From assembly GCA_022539475.1 (NCBI GenBank), contig VCMS01000114.1, forward strand, positions 1 to 64,000: a DNA stretch of 64,000 bases. Direction: 5' to 3'. Source of the stretch: Gracilaria domingensis (Eukaryota > Rhodophyta > Florideophyceae > Gracilariales > Gracilariaceae). The notes under the pieces were generated by a model that saw only the letters and a program-made list of their open reading frames with translations, was not told where the DNA came from and did not search any database. The position numbers and the translations under genes are program-made. Below, one piece after another: positions 54,040 to 63,297 of the stretch. Positions within the stretch are counted from its first letter, which is position 1, and each line of letters starts with the position of its first letter.

Positions 54040-54880
54040 TGTGGTGATCCCGGAACATTGGGAAGCGAAGTTATGAGATGCACGGATGATTTGAATCCCG
54101 TATGGGAAGGTGTACAGGTGTACCACTATTCGGTTGTCAGGGAGGTTTGAATGTTTTCATAATTTTTAGAAATACCCCATGGGTTTTGGTCCGACACTGT
54201 CAGGACTGCCCGGGACTGGAGGTGCACGTGAGGTGCTTAGATTAATCTATTATTTAGATATTTTTGTTAACCCTCTACAGGGCCACTAATTCTACTACTT
54301 AGGTGATGGCTCACCGCCATCACCAACCAAGTAAAGGTAACCCGGTGTGCGGCTCTAACTATTTCGCCTGCGCGACGACTCCAACTCCTCGCGGAGCGAG
54401 TTACCTCAGCACCGTCTGGTTATCCCCCCACTCCAACCAGGAGAGTGCACGCAGTGCATACCATCATTGGTCTTGTTTTTCTTTTGTTTTTCTTGTGACT
54501 CGTGGAGTGCACACATATTTGTTCAGCGACCGGTACTTTCTCTCCGCCCTAGTACTTGGGTTTGTTTCTGTTCTTTCTTTTGTTTTTACCATTGGTTTGG
54601 TTCATTACCGCCTATTTCTATTTCTTTGTTCCACCTTTGGATGTCTACATTTGACTACAGATACCGTCATTGGTCAGCTACGATCTACACTACTGTGTCC
54701 GCCTTTTTGGCCTTTTTCGCGTTCGGGCGTTCTTTTTCAACCCTGTGGTATAGCCTGAAGTCCTCGTGGATTTACACCCACAACGGAGGATACGGGATGC
54801 GCTGTCGCTGTGCGAACCTCTCTTGAGCGGGGATTTGAACTGCCTCGGTGGCTTTTCCCTTTCTGGGATTGCTCCACGGT
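54040..54880 (+). repeat. LTR-like insertion in Copia-2 gag
   Basis: About 840 bp start TGTGGTGATCCCGG, with TTATGAGATGCACGG and ACACTGTCAGGACTGCCC in the order seen in the other LTRs of the window. They end near CTGGGATTGCTCCA, just before gag coding resumes. Boundaries are approximate; no clear duplication was found. Confidence 0.55.
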
Positions 54881-55680
54881 TATGAAGATGCGCAATCCTT
54901 CCGAGGTTTGGGACAAGTTGAAGGCCAACTTCGAAATGGTTTTGCAAGCGAATATAGACGTGCTGCTTGAACGTTACCAGTACATGCGGATGGACGCATC
55001 AAAAAGTGTCCTGGATTACGTCAATCGTTTAGCGGTGATCGAAATGAAACTTGGAGGCATAGGACACACTGTATCGGATGCTGATAAGCTGCGGGCTATC
55101 ATTCCCGGATTGACTAAGGACTACGAAGTTACTGCTGAGGTTATAAATCAGACGAGCGCCTCTTTGAAGGATGCCATACCTAGACTGATTGCCAAAGAAG
55201 GGCAATTAGCGAAGCAGGACAGAAGTTCTGGTGGTGATACGGGTGAGGCGAAGGCTCTACAGGCGCAAACTAAGCGCAGCTCCCGTGATCTTAAATGCTT
55301 CTTTTGCAAGAAGAAGGGACATATTAAGAAAAATTGTTGGGAGAACCCACAGAGCAAGAACTTCAAAGGAGAGAAGTCTGGTCGCGATATCAACAAAGAT
55401 CGCGATGAAGGCGAAGACTCAGATGAAGTAGCCGGTCTTGTAGTTGCACAGTTTGAAGATGCGAATGACTCGGAGATGGAAGTCATTGATCTTACAGAAG
55501 AAAGAGTCGGAAACTGCGAGATTGTCATCCCCAATGAAGCTATGTTTGTTGTGAATCATAGAATGAGAACGGGGCAAGACAGTTGCTTGTACCTGGACTC
55601 AGGAGCGTCTAGACACATGACGAATGATGAGAAATATTTTGTGAGTTCTGTTCGAAGAAGAAGAAACTCTCTGTGGGCGA
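54881..55680 (+). pseudogene. gag: Copia-2 gag C-terminus and protease start
   Basis: Coding resumes with MKMRNPSEVWDKLKANFEMV and the Copia gag helices (DYVNRLAVIEMKLGGIGH). Then comes a zinc knuckle CFFCKKKGHIKKNC at 55296-55337 (C-x2-C-x4-H-x4-C) and, after an acidic linker, the protease motif YLDSGAS at about 55590-55610. The frame is lost near 55660. Confidence 0.8.
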
Positions 55681-56449
55681 CGGTAGTAAAATATCTGTCA
55701 ATGGAGAAGGAAGAATCCAATGTTGGGTATCTGATAAAGAAGGTATTCGGACGAAATTGTACCTTCACAACGTACTATTTGTTCCACAGATCGTGTGTAA
55801 CTTGATGTCGGTGAGTACTATTAGGCAGAAAAGCTATATGGCCGTCTTTATGACGGATGATGAAGATGAATCTGGAGTTGCTCTGATCATGAAGCAGGAC
55901 ACAATGGAAGTTCTTACAGTTGGCCAAGAAGTAATTGAAGGCCTGTACCAAGTGCAGCTGTATCACTCCGTGGATGAGACGGGTACATCATTGATGCCTC
56001 GCCGTAACGAGAAGTTTACCAGACTATGGCACAAGAGACTTGGGCATGCAAGCTTGGACTATCTACGGAAGAAATTGCGAATTGTCAGTGGGGTGCCAAA
56101 GACTACTTTGAGTGGGATTGATCACGGCGAGCCATGCGTAGAGAGTAAATCGCACAGAGCGCCGCGACTACCTCTCACTGAATCTAGGGTGGACGATGTT
56201 CTGGACCTTGTCCACTCTGATGTCTTCGGATCAGTAGACATCCAAACCCTTTCCAGGTCCAAGTATTTCGTATCGATCTATGACGACAAGAGTAGGATAT
56301 CCGCAGTTAGATTCCTACGAGATAAGACCCAAGTTGAACACCGAGTGAAAGAGATGCTGGCTCTCTTCGAAACACAGTCAGGGCGCAAACTGAAGAGGAT
56401 TAGATTCGATAACGGTGGTGAGTATATCTCTGAAGTGTTCTCTGACTAG
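55673..56449 (+). pseudogene. pol: Copia-2 protease end, GAG-pre-integrase and integrase start
   Basis: The frame contains the end of the protease (LHNVLFVPQIVCNLMSVS), the GAG-pre-integrase zinc region (LWHKRLGHASLDYLRK) and the integrase core with its first Asp (LVHSDVFGSV) and second Asp (RFDNGGEY). It stops at 56449 directly after EYISEVFSD. The catalytic Glu, RT and RNase H are missing, so the element is truncated here by deletion or insertion. Confidence 0.85.
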
Positions 56450-56897
56450 CTTAAGCAAACGTCTGTGTTCTGCAAAGTGGAATATAGTCTGTTCGCTTTG
56501 AAAACTAAGCTAGTTTTGGGGCTATTTGGGGCGCGCGAGGGGGTAGCAGAGGCTGGCACTCAAAAAATTAAGAAATTTTGGAATATTAAATTCCATTTCG
56601 CGCAGTTTAGTGCTTGGGTCCCCTAGTTTTTGTAGAGGTTCTACTTCGCCGCACCACCCCATTCACTCTTTTCCGCGACCCTCTCTCAAAACTGCACTCG
56701 TGCTAGTTTGCGTTTCCATTTTCTCCCATGTTGCAATGCCAATCGCAACTCATCCCACCTCAATCATCCCATCACTTCTTCCCAGTCCACACCACCCCCG
56801 CTATTTACCCATTTCTCGCCCATCACGCGTTCATTTTGTAGAAGTCAGGTGCACAACTCTCCCCCTTCTCGTATACCCGCCTCGCCCCAAAACGGCT
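56450..56897. other. Spacer
   Basis: Pyrimidine-rich plus strand from about 56600. No gene supported. Confidence 0.3.
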
Positions 56898-57825
56898 TCA
56901 AATCCCTCCCATCCTTCTCTCCTCCTGTCCCCTTAGAATCCCCTTCGCAGTCCGCGCTACCTCCGCCGCACTCCTAAACCCAGTCACCACCGGAGCTCCC
57001 ACTCCCTCCCGCGGCACCTCCTCCACCACCTTCTTCATCTCCTTACGCCTCTTCTTCAGACGGCTCTTCCCATCCCCAACCCCACCACCCTTTGTCTTCG
57101 GTGTCACAGGAGACCCCTTCTGCACCGCCACCCTTCCCACACTTCCCTTCTCCGTCTTTCCCTCCACACCTCCTTTCACCCTCTCCTCTTCCACCAATCT
57201 TTGCCTCTTGCACAGCTCCTTCACCTCCTTCTCCAGCACGTCCAACCTCTCGTTCAACCCTATTCTCCTCCCGCAACTCTCCAACCTCCCTTCCCGCACA
57301 CTCCACTATCCCATACACATGATTTCTCATCTCCACTCCCAATACCGACAACGAATTCCGCAAGCTCGAAATCGCCTCAACCGAAACACCACTACCACCC
57401 CCACTCAGCACCACACCGCCCATTTCCGTTACAATCTCCACAATTCCATCGTCCAGTTGCTCCTTCATCACCAACCCCAACATCCCCACCCTCGCCTTCA
57501 TCTCCCCCACAAACCGCATCTCCCTGTCACCCTCTCCGCCCCCACTCTCTATCTGGTCTCCAACCTCTAACTGACTCAGATGCACCGCACCCCTTCTCTC
57601 CATTGCGACCCCCTCCACCTCCAATTCTACCCCCTTCTCCACCTCATCACCATCCCCTCTCCTCGCCTCACACTTCTTTCCTTCCTCAGCCACTTCCTTC
57701 TTCTGCGACATCCGACCAGCCGCCGTAATCACGTCCTCTTCCCGCTTTGGTGACGGCGTCTGCGGTACCTCCTTCCCCTCCAACAGCACCCACAGCTCCT
57801 CATCCTTCACGTATCCGTTCGACAT
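56898..57825 (-). CDS. Hypothetical coiled-coil protein, apparent frameshift
   Basis: Two overlapping minus frames appear to belong to one protein. From the ATG at 57825 (MSNGYVKDEELWVLLEG) the first frame gives a charged Glu/Lys-rich region and a helical stretch. Near 57290 coding quality moves to the second frame, with a heptad-like coiled coil (LNERLDVLEKEVKELCKRQR), a basic linker and AAEVARTAKGILRGQEERR, ending at 56898. A one-base error or a tiny intron could join them. The plus strand is extremely pyrimidine-rich here, which inflates open frames, so the gene is only fairly likely. I recognise no family. Confidence 0.4.
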
Positions 57826-57921
57826 ATTCAGAAGAAGAAGTAGTAGTTGGATCGAAGTTTCCGCTGCGATACAGTGCAATCGAGCTAAACTGTGCTGTCC
57901 ACCCCCACTGTCCAACCACAC

Positions 57922-58458
57922 GGGCTATATCCAGCACCATGATTGTCCCTGTTTCCCTCATCCCATTTCCCGCCAAAACATCCACTGTACACCTCCGCAC
58001 CTTCCACTATTTAAGCGCCATCTCTCTGTCCCCTCTTCACATAGTCCCCACCCACCTCGCCTCGACCGGCGATATTTTTCTCTTCCACCATAACCCCACT
58101 CGATGGTTATAGCAAAACAGGAAGATATTGCCAGTGGAGGCAAGCTAGGGACTAGTGATTGTACTTAGAGTTGCTCACCCTCTGTCTCGACTGGGGGCAT
58201 GTTCTTCTTCCGTCACATCCTTTGTGGGTTGTGACAAAAAAAGAATATGTCACCACTCGACACCGGATGGGTAACAATGATAGCACGTAGAGTAGTTCAT
58301 CCTCCCTCTCAGCGTCCACTGGGGATATATTGATGTTCTCTCACATCCTTTCCCGGTTGTCATACAAGAGAAATACATCTCCAATGGAGACGGAGAATAT
58401 AGTCGTGATAACACGTAAAGGTAACAATGTAATAAACAATAAATTTATGCTACTATCT
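57922..58458. other. Intergenic DNA
   Basis: No gene supported. Two similar stretches, around 58140-58200 and 58270-58390 (CATCCTTT, GGTTGT, ATACATCTCCAATGGAGA-like), suggest a small degenerate duplication. Confidence 0.3.
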
Positions 58459-58779
58459 CTAACCAACCTTTCGAAAACCAGCTATGACATGAGCTGGGTT
58501 ACTCGAGCCAAAGATGGCAGATCCTGCAACTGAAATGTTTGCACCGGCCTTCACTACTGCTTTCACAGTACTCAGTCCAATACCTCCATCCACCTGTATC
58601 CCTATTCTTGGGTACAACTCCCTTGCATGTCGCACCTTATCAAGAACACCCTCCATAAACGCCTGTCCTCCAAACCCTGGCTCCACCGTCATCAACAATA
58701 ACATGTCTACAACTCCTTCCTTCATAAGTGCTTCTACGACCTTTATAGACGTATTCGGGCGCAATCCAACTCCATCCTT
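58459..58779 (-). pseudogene. Ribulose-phosphate 3-epimerase, C-terminal fragment
   Basis: The enzyme interconverts ribulose 5-phosphate and xylulose 5-phosphate in the Calvin and pentose phosphate pathways. The fragment holds the second half of its TIM barrel: LRPNTS, MLLLMTVEPGFGGQAF (the family signature with catalytic-region VEPGFGGQ), IQVDGGI and GANISVAGSAIF with the phosphate-binding end. Similarity continues up to a TAA at 58780-58782, directly upstream of KDGVGLRP. The N-terminal half was not found in the next few hundred bases. It is therefore about 106 of some 220 residues: a pseudogene, or the last exon of a gene with a distant or unseen first exon. Confidence 0.75.
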
Positions 58780-58803
58780 TTAATTATGGCAATCCGAGTG
58801 AAG

Positions 58804-58811
58804 CTATAAAA
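58804..58811 (+). promoter_or_regulatory. TATA-like box upstream of the reductase gene
   Basis: CTATAAAA on the plus strand, about 370 bp before the ATG at 59177. It lies further away than the TATA boxes of the other two genes, so assignment is tentative. Confidence 0.3.
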
Positions 58812-59176
58812 CCCGTTCACGTCATTTGTGAAGCCAAAATGGCTCCTTTCATCCTGTATTCAAGCTCCCCGTAAATCGTACTTTACAACTACTTTACAAC
58901 TCAGGTTCGAAATCAGTTTCATTCATTGCACACTTTCTACTCTTCCACCTACCTTTCATAAAACATCATCACACTTTGTGGCTTGTCGTCTCATACAAGG
59001 CCTATCATTCATTCAGTACAATCACATATCATACATTTCGCTCACTTTCACAAAGTGAACCATGTTCCCGTTCTGCGCTTCCCAACCGTTTGTACTTACG
59101 TATCACTCTTTACCCCAGCAGTTCTCCGCCCCATCTTCCCTTTTTATCGTCACACAAAAACAATCGAACACTTGCA

Positions 59177-60109
59177 ATGAACTCCCAGTCCGACATGCCT
59201 CCGACTCCGCCTCCGAGTCCCAGATACTCTGACGTCCCTCAGGCCTCATCTCCCGCCCGAAGGACTCGGGCCGTTATTGTTGGAAGGGGGCGTATAGGTA
59301 CCATGCTGGCGAACGAAGAAGATACGGTCATTTCCGCACACGAATTCTGCAGCATGGCTGCTACCTCTCATCTTTCTGATGTACCGATACTAGTTTGTGG
59401 AAGAACGAACACCCTGGAGACCGTAATTCAGGCTTGCCCTTATTCGCTCAGAGAGAATCTCGTTTTCTTCCAGAATGGAGACATCATACCATTGCTTTCG
59501 AAGCTCGGTGTGGACAAATGTTCAAAAGTTGTCCTATACGTTGGTGTCCCCTCAAGAAACGCAGCTCCGCAGGATGGTGTCACTCCTCAAAGTCCGGATG
59601 GTCTCACTGTCGCAACAGGAAAGTGGGCCTCCAACGTTGCAGACAGGTTTAGGTCTATGGGTCTCACTTGCGGGGTTGTCGACGAAGACACATTTCTCGT
59701 AAGCTATTATGAGAAGCTCGTGTGGCTATCAGCGTTCAACATCGTCGGGGCCTCAAGAGGTCTCATTCCTATGGACGTAGTCGCTACGGAGTGCAGTACG
59801 GTTGTGCTCACAATAATGAAAGAGCTGTTGAAGATAGTTTCGCTTAAGACAGGTACTACTTTCAACCTGGAAGAGACCGTTGGGCGACTTCTTGCATATG
59901 GGAAAACTCTCATTGGCTTCCCTACTTCTTTCTCCGACTTTCAGTTTAGGAACGCGTACTTCTACGACTTTTCCCGCCAAGAAAGAAACATTGTAGGCGG
60001 TGACCCCGCTCCTTTTCATACAAACTACGTCAACGTTGTTAAGGAAAAGTTATCCCCCTCCCCATTCCCCAGCTTTGAGGTTAGAACACATGACTTTTCG
60101 GTGTTGTAA
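59177..60109 (+). CDS. Ketopantoate reductase (ApbA/PanE)-like protein
   Basis: A 310-residue single-exon protein from the ATG at 59177. After a Pro/Ser-rich N-terminus of about 30 residues comes a Rossmann motif VIVGRGRIGTML (GxGxxG at residues 36-41), then ILVCGRTN, and the pattern ENLVFFQNG typical of the PanE N-terminal domain. The C-terminal helical part (EKLVWLSAFNIVGASRG, MKELLKI) also fits. PanE reduces ketopantoate with NADPH in pantothenate synthesis, but this family includes many proteins of unknown substrate. The usual C-terminal catalytic Lys equivalent is plausible in EKLVW but not certain. Read as a probable NAD(P)-dependent reductase-like protein. Confidence 0.65.
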   Translation: MNSQSDMPPTPPPSPRYSDVPQASSPARRTRAVIVGRGRIGTMLANEEDTVISAHEFCSMAATSHLSDVPILVCGRTNTLETVIQACPYSLRENLVFFQNGDIIPLLSKLGVDKCSKVVLYVGVPSRNAAPQDGVTPQSPDGLTVATGKWASNVADRFRSMGLTCGVVDEDTFLVSYYEKLVWLSAFNIVGASRGLIPMDVVATECSTVVLTIMKELLKIVSLKTGTTFNLEETVGRLLAYGKTLIGFPTSFSDFQFRNAYFYDFSRQERNIVGGDPAPFHTNYVNVVKEKLSPSPFPSFEVRTHDFSVL

Positions 60110-60705
60110 ACCTTTTAGAGATAGTTAAACATAAAAGTTACTTTATCGAAATGACCTGTTCCTATTACATTACTTATATTGTTCGTCCTTCTGTGGTTCA
60201 AATATGCCCCTTTAAATCCTACATCCCTTATCACTAATACTTCGCTAAGACTTTGCTAGATAGAAAATGGTCATTCCATATCATTAAAGTGCACGATACT
60301 AGTAACGAAACAAGTACAAAAATTGTGATATTTCTGAAGAACTAAGCCTTTGCAATACTTGGGGCACCCGTATAAAGTAAGGTAAACCTTTTATGGGTTT
60401 CAACCCATAATGGAGGTTGTTTTACTCTTCTTGATTTCTAAGCTCATGTTAAAGATATTTACAGTTTTCTTTACCCACTTGAACCCGTACATATAATTTA
60501 TGACTAAATCATCCTTTCTTTACTTCAAATCGATGCAAAAACTTCTCCTCCTAGTAACGTTTTAAAACAGTACTACAATACCCGTATATGGTCGTTCTTA
60601 GACTCTTTGTATACTACGAAACACCTTGTGAACATCAATCACATCCTTCTCATTCGTATACCCATACCCATTTGCAAAACGAACCCTTTCGAAAGCTTTC
60701 AAAAC
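60110..60705. other. AT-rich intergenic DNA
   Basis: About 600 bp between the reductase and the first HAD gene. It probably holds the terminator of one and the promoter of the other; no clear motif was fixed. Confidence 0.35.
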
Positions 60706-61578
60706 ATGTATAACTCAGAAGTTAGAGCCCAAGAAGTAACTCCTCAGCAGCTGGCTAACGAAATATTCGAAAATGGCTACGCCGTGATTAGTGATGTTGA
60801 CGGTACTCTGAAAAGAGCTGGGGAGAACATTCCTGCCGAAACAGTCAAATGCATGAAGTACATCAACGCACGCGTTGGTTTCGGAATTGCTACTGGGCGA
60901 GATATAGAGGATGCCGAGAGTTTCATGGAGCACCTGGGTGGCTACACTTTTGGCATCTCTGGAAACCAAGGCGCACGGGTGAGATTATCCAATGGTACCG
61001 AAATTGATCAGGACCTTGACAGGGAAGGTTACGAAAGATGTGCAGCCGAACTTGAGAGACTTGCACTCTCCTTAAATGAATCGCACGGACTTCACGAAGA
61101 GCGTCAACAAGCAGTGGTGAGCACTAGAAAAGACAGTGGACTCCCTAACTTCACGTACAATGGACTGTCGAAGTGGAAAACAGAAGTTAACTCCGGTATT
61201 TCAAAAGTGTTGACATCCTTTCCGAACCTGGTTGCGTACCCTCAAGATGAAAACTGTGACATAGGGGACATTCGTTTCACGAAAAATAGTGGGGCGCTAG
61301 CCTTGGTTGAAAACGACCCCCAGTTCGACACACATTTAATCGTTGCTTTCGGGAATGCTTCCAATGATGGCCCTCTATATGAAATGGCAACCCTGGCAGT
61401 TCATGTGAAGGGAGAAGACCATCCAGCAGCGGTAACATATCTTGTTGATGGGGTGGAGGACGTGCATGAGACCATCAGAAGGGTGGCAGAACTGTACGGG
61501 TACAGAAAATGCAAGTGTCAATGGTTTAGAAATGCTCTTGGAATTTGTTTCCAGTGCTACGATGCCTGTAATACTTAG
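60706..61578 (+). CDS. HAD-superfamily phosphatase-like protein, catalytic motif intact
   Basis: A 290-residue protein from the ATG at 60706 (the frame is open to 60607 without another ATG). HAD motif I is present as AVISDVDGTL with the nucleophile Asp30 and the general acid Asp32. Motif II is GFGIATGRD and motif IV the variant VAFGNASNDGPLYE near residue 225. The layout resembles Cof-type and sucrose/trehalose-phosphate phosphatases; the substrate cannot be told. The C-terminus is Cys-rich (CKCQW, CFQCYDAC). It is a close relative of the next gene, lying tail to tail with it 52 bp apart. Confidence 0.75.
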   Translation: MYNSEVRAQEVTPQQLANEIFENGYAVISDVDGTLKRAGENIPAETVKCMKYINARVGFGIATGRDIEDAESFMEHLGGYTFGISGNQGARVRLSNGTEIDQDLDREGYERCAAELERLALSLNESHGLHEERQQAVVSTRKDSGLPNFTYNGLSKWKTEVNSGISKVLTSFPNLVAYPQDENCDIGDIRFTKNSGALALVENDPQFDTHLIVAFGNASNDGPLYEMATLAVHVKGEDHPAAVTYLVDGVEDVHETIRRVAELYGYRKCKCQWFRNALGICFQCYDACNT

Positions 61579-61630
61579 CTATGATATGAGATCTCAGTAA
61601 TAAAAGTGTCGTATATATCTCAATACCCTT

Positions 61631-62491
61631 CTATGATTCATGGTGGTTTTTATCGTGCTGCTTTTCCTCGTAGCCGTACAACAGAGCCACCAACATAATT
61701 GTCGAATGTACATCCTCCACGCTTTCGAACAGGTTGTGTACTCCACGCGGGATACAATCTTCTTTGACGTGAACGCCGTACACGCCTACCTCATGCAAAG
61801 GCCCGTCGCTCAAAGCACTTCCGAACGTCACGACGTCATCCGTATCAATAAATCTCGGTTCATTATCCACAAGATTTTCTCCTCCGCTTCCTTTTGTGTA
61901 TCGCTTGTCCACAATTTCGCAACTTTTATCGCCGGGATAGATAACAAACGCATCCATCTTCTGCAACAGGTCCCCAATAGCAGAATCCACTTCTTCTTTC
62001 CACTGCCACAGTTTGTTGTACACGAAATTGGGAAGGCCACTATCACTTCTGGTCTCCACGAACCCCTTGTCATCATCATTCACAATACCATGCCTCCTAT
62101 TCAAATCCCTTGCCAGGAACAGTAGTCCGTCAACAGTGTGGTCAAGGGTGTGATCATTGAATGCACCCTTAATTTCCCTCTCGTCAGAGAAACGCATGAA
62201 AGCTCCATGATTCGCCGAGACACCAAACTTATAGTCTCCGAGTCCTTCCATTTTCCCCTCCACGTCGCCCACATCACCCCCTGTGACAAGTCCGAAACCA
62301 ACACGTTCGTCAATGAACTTCATACACTTCACAACTTCTTCTGGAATTGACTCTCCTTCTCTTCTCAACGTTCCATCAACGGAACTTAATATACCGTAAC
62401 CATTGGCATATATGAACTTAGACAAGGTATTTGGTGAAATTTCCGCCAAGTCTCTCTGTTCCTCTGCCATTTTTCCTGATACAGTCACCAT
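61631..62491 (-). CDS. HAD-like paralogue with the nucleophile Asp replaced by Ser
   Basis: A 286-residue protein, alignable along its length with the gene at 60706-61578 (shared GESIPEEVVKCMKFI-like, SGLPNF, SDGPLHE and the VEDVHSTI end). HAD motif I reads GILSSVDGTL: the first Asp, the covalent nucleophile in all HAD phosphatases, is Ser37, while Asp39 remains. Motif II is GFGLVTGGD. Motif IV is VTFGSALSDGPLHE. The frame is open and well conserved, so it is probably expressed, but classical phosphatase activity is unlikely. A regulatory or binding role is inference. Start at the ATG at 62491; the ATG at 62470 is an alternative. Confidence 0.75.
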   Translation of the reverse strand: MVTVSGKMAEEQRDLAEISPNTLSKFIYANGYGILSSVDGTLRREGESIPEEVVKCMKFIDERVGFGLVTGGDVGDVEGKMEGLGDYKFGVSANHGAFMRFSDEREIKGAFNDHTLDHTVDGLLFLARDLNRRHGIVNDDDKGFVETRSDSGLPNFVYNKLWQWKEEVDSAIGDLLQKMDAFVIYPGDKSCEIVDKRYTKGSGGENLVDNEPRFIDTDDVVTFGSALSDGPLHEVGVYGVHVKEDCIPRGVHNLFESVEDVHSTIMLVALLYGYEEKQHDKNHHES

Positions 62492-62811
62492 ACTGCCACA
62501 AGTACCGCATAGACAGGAACTGCATATACTTCTCTTAAAAGCAACCTTAAGTGCAGTTTCAGAAGTGTTAGGACGCTACATGTTCAATTGCGAATTGAAT
62601 GGTGCCACCAATGATGTTAACGATACCGAGCATTTGGCATGTTGCAATTAGACGCAACTGGACCAAAGACGTTTGACATTTGTTCAATTACCAGCCTGCC
62701 GCACCTTTTCTATGTTCATATGTATAGCCTTGTAATAGTATACTACTCTTAATACTCGCAAGACACACATAATTTACTAATATCTCATTCTCATCCACTT
62801 CGAGGCGCTCG
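62492..62811. other. Intergenic DNA
   Basis: About 300 bp upstream of the minus-strand HAD gene; presumably its promoter. No motif fixed. Confidence 0.3.
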
Positions 62812-63297
62812 CAGCCTCATTATTGGCAAATCGTCATCACTACTACTCTCGAGCACTTCGGTTCTACCGGCGTCCGCTTCCACACCAATCTCCACGACCA
62901 CTTGGTCTTCGTCCATGTCAACCGCCCCAACCTCCTTATCGGACAACAGTTCATCCTCCGCCTCCTCCTCCTCGTTCACCANCAGCCTCATTATTAGCAA
63001 ATCGTCATCACTACTATTCCGAGCACTTCGGTTCTAACGGCGTCGCGCTTCTACACAGATCTCCACGACCAACTTTGGTCTTCGTCCATCGGTCAACGCC
63101 CCACCCTCCTTTATCGACAACAGTTCAATTCCTCCCGCCTCCTCCTCCTCGTCACAGCATTGACAACGTGGGTCGGAAACTCCCGCACCGCGATGAAACA
63201 GCATCAGGTAGTGCGAGCCTCTGGTACCACCATGTACATGTGGTTGATCTAACCAGCAAATCCATAGACTCGGGCCTATTTCCAACTTGTCTCCCAC
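62791..63297 (-). CDS. C-terminal part of an acidic hypothetical protein (assembly damaged)
   Basis: The minus strand reads, across the two copies, an acidic region (DEEEEAGG or NEEEEAEDELLSDKEVG, then VVVEIGVEAD) ending LESSSDDDLPIMRLRAPRSG and TGA near 62791. Upstream (63297-63160) the frame gives LWICWLDQPHVHGGTRGSHY. The duplication and N break the frame. I do not recognise the protein. Confidence 0.35.
62812..63155. repeat. Imperfect tandem duplication around an N (62982)
   Basis: 62812-62980 and 62983-63155 are two copies of one about 170-bp segment, separated by AN. The second copy differs mainly by single-base insertions and deletions, the pattern of a low-quality read end. A likely assembly artefact rather than a biological repeat. 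Confidence 0.65.

Larger units (their letters stand above)
53744..56449 (+). mobile_element. Copia-2: Copia-like element, 3' truncated
   Basis: The order on the plus strand is gag with zinc knuckle, protease, GAG-pre-integrase and the start of the integrase core, ending abruptly at 56449 before RT. Gag is interrupted by an LTR-like insertion at about 54040-54880. There is at least one frameshift after the protease. Confidence 0.8.
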
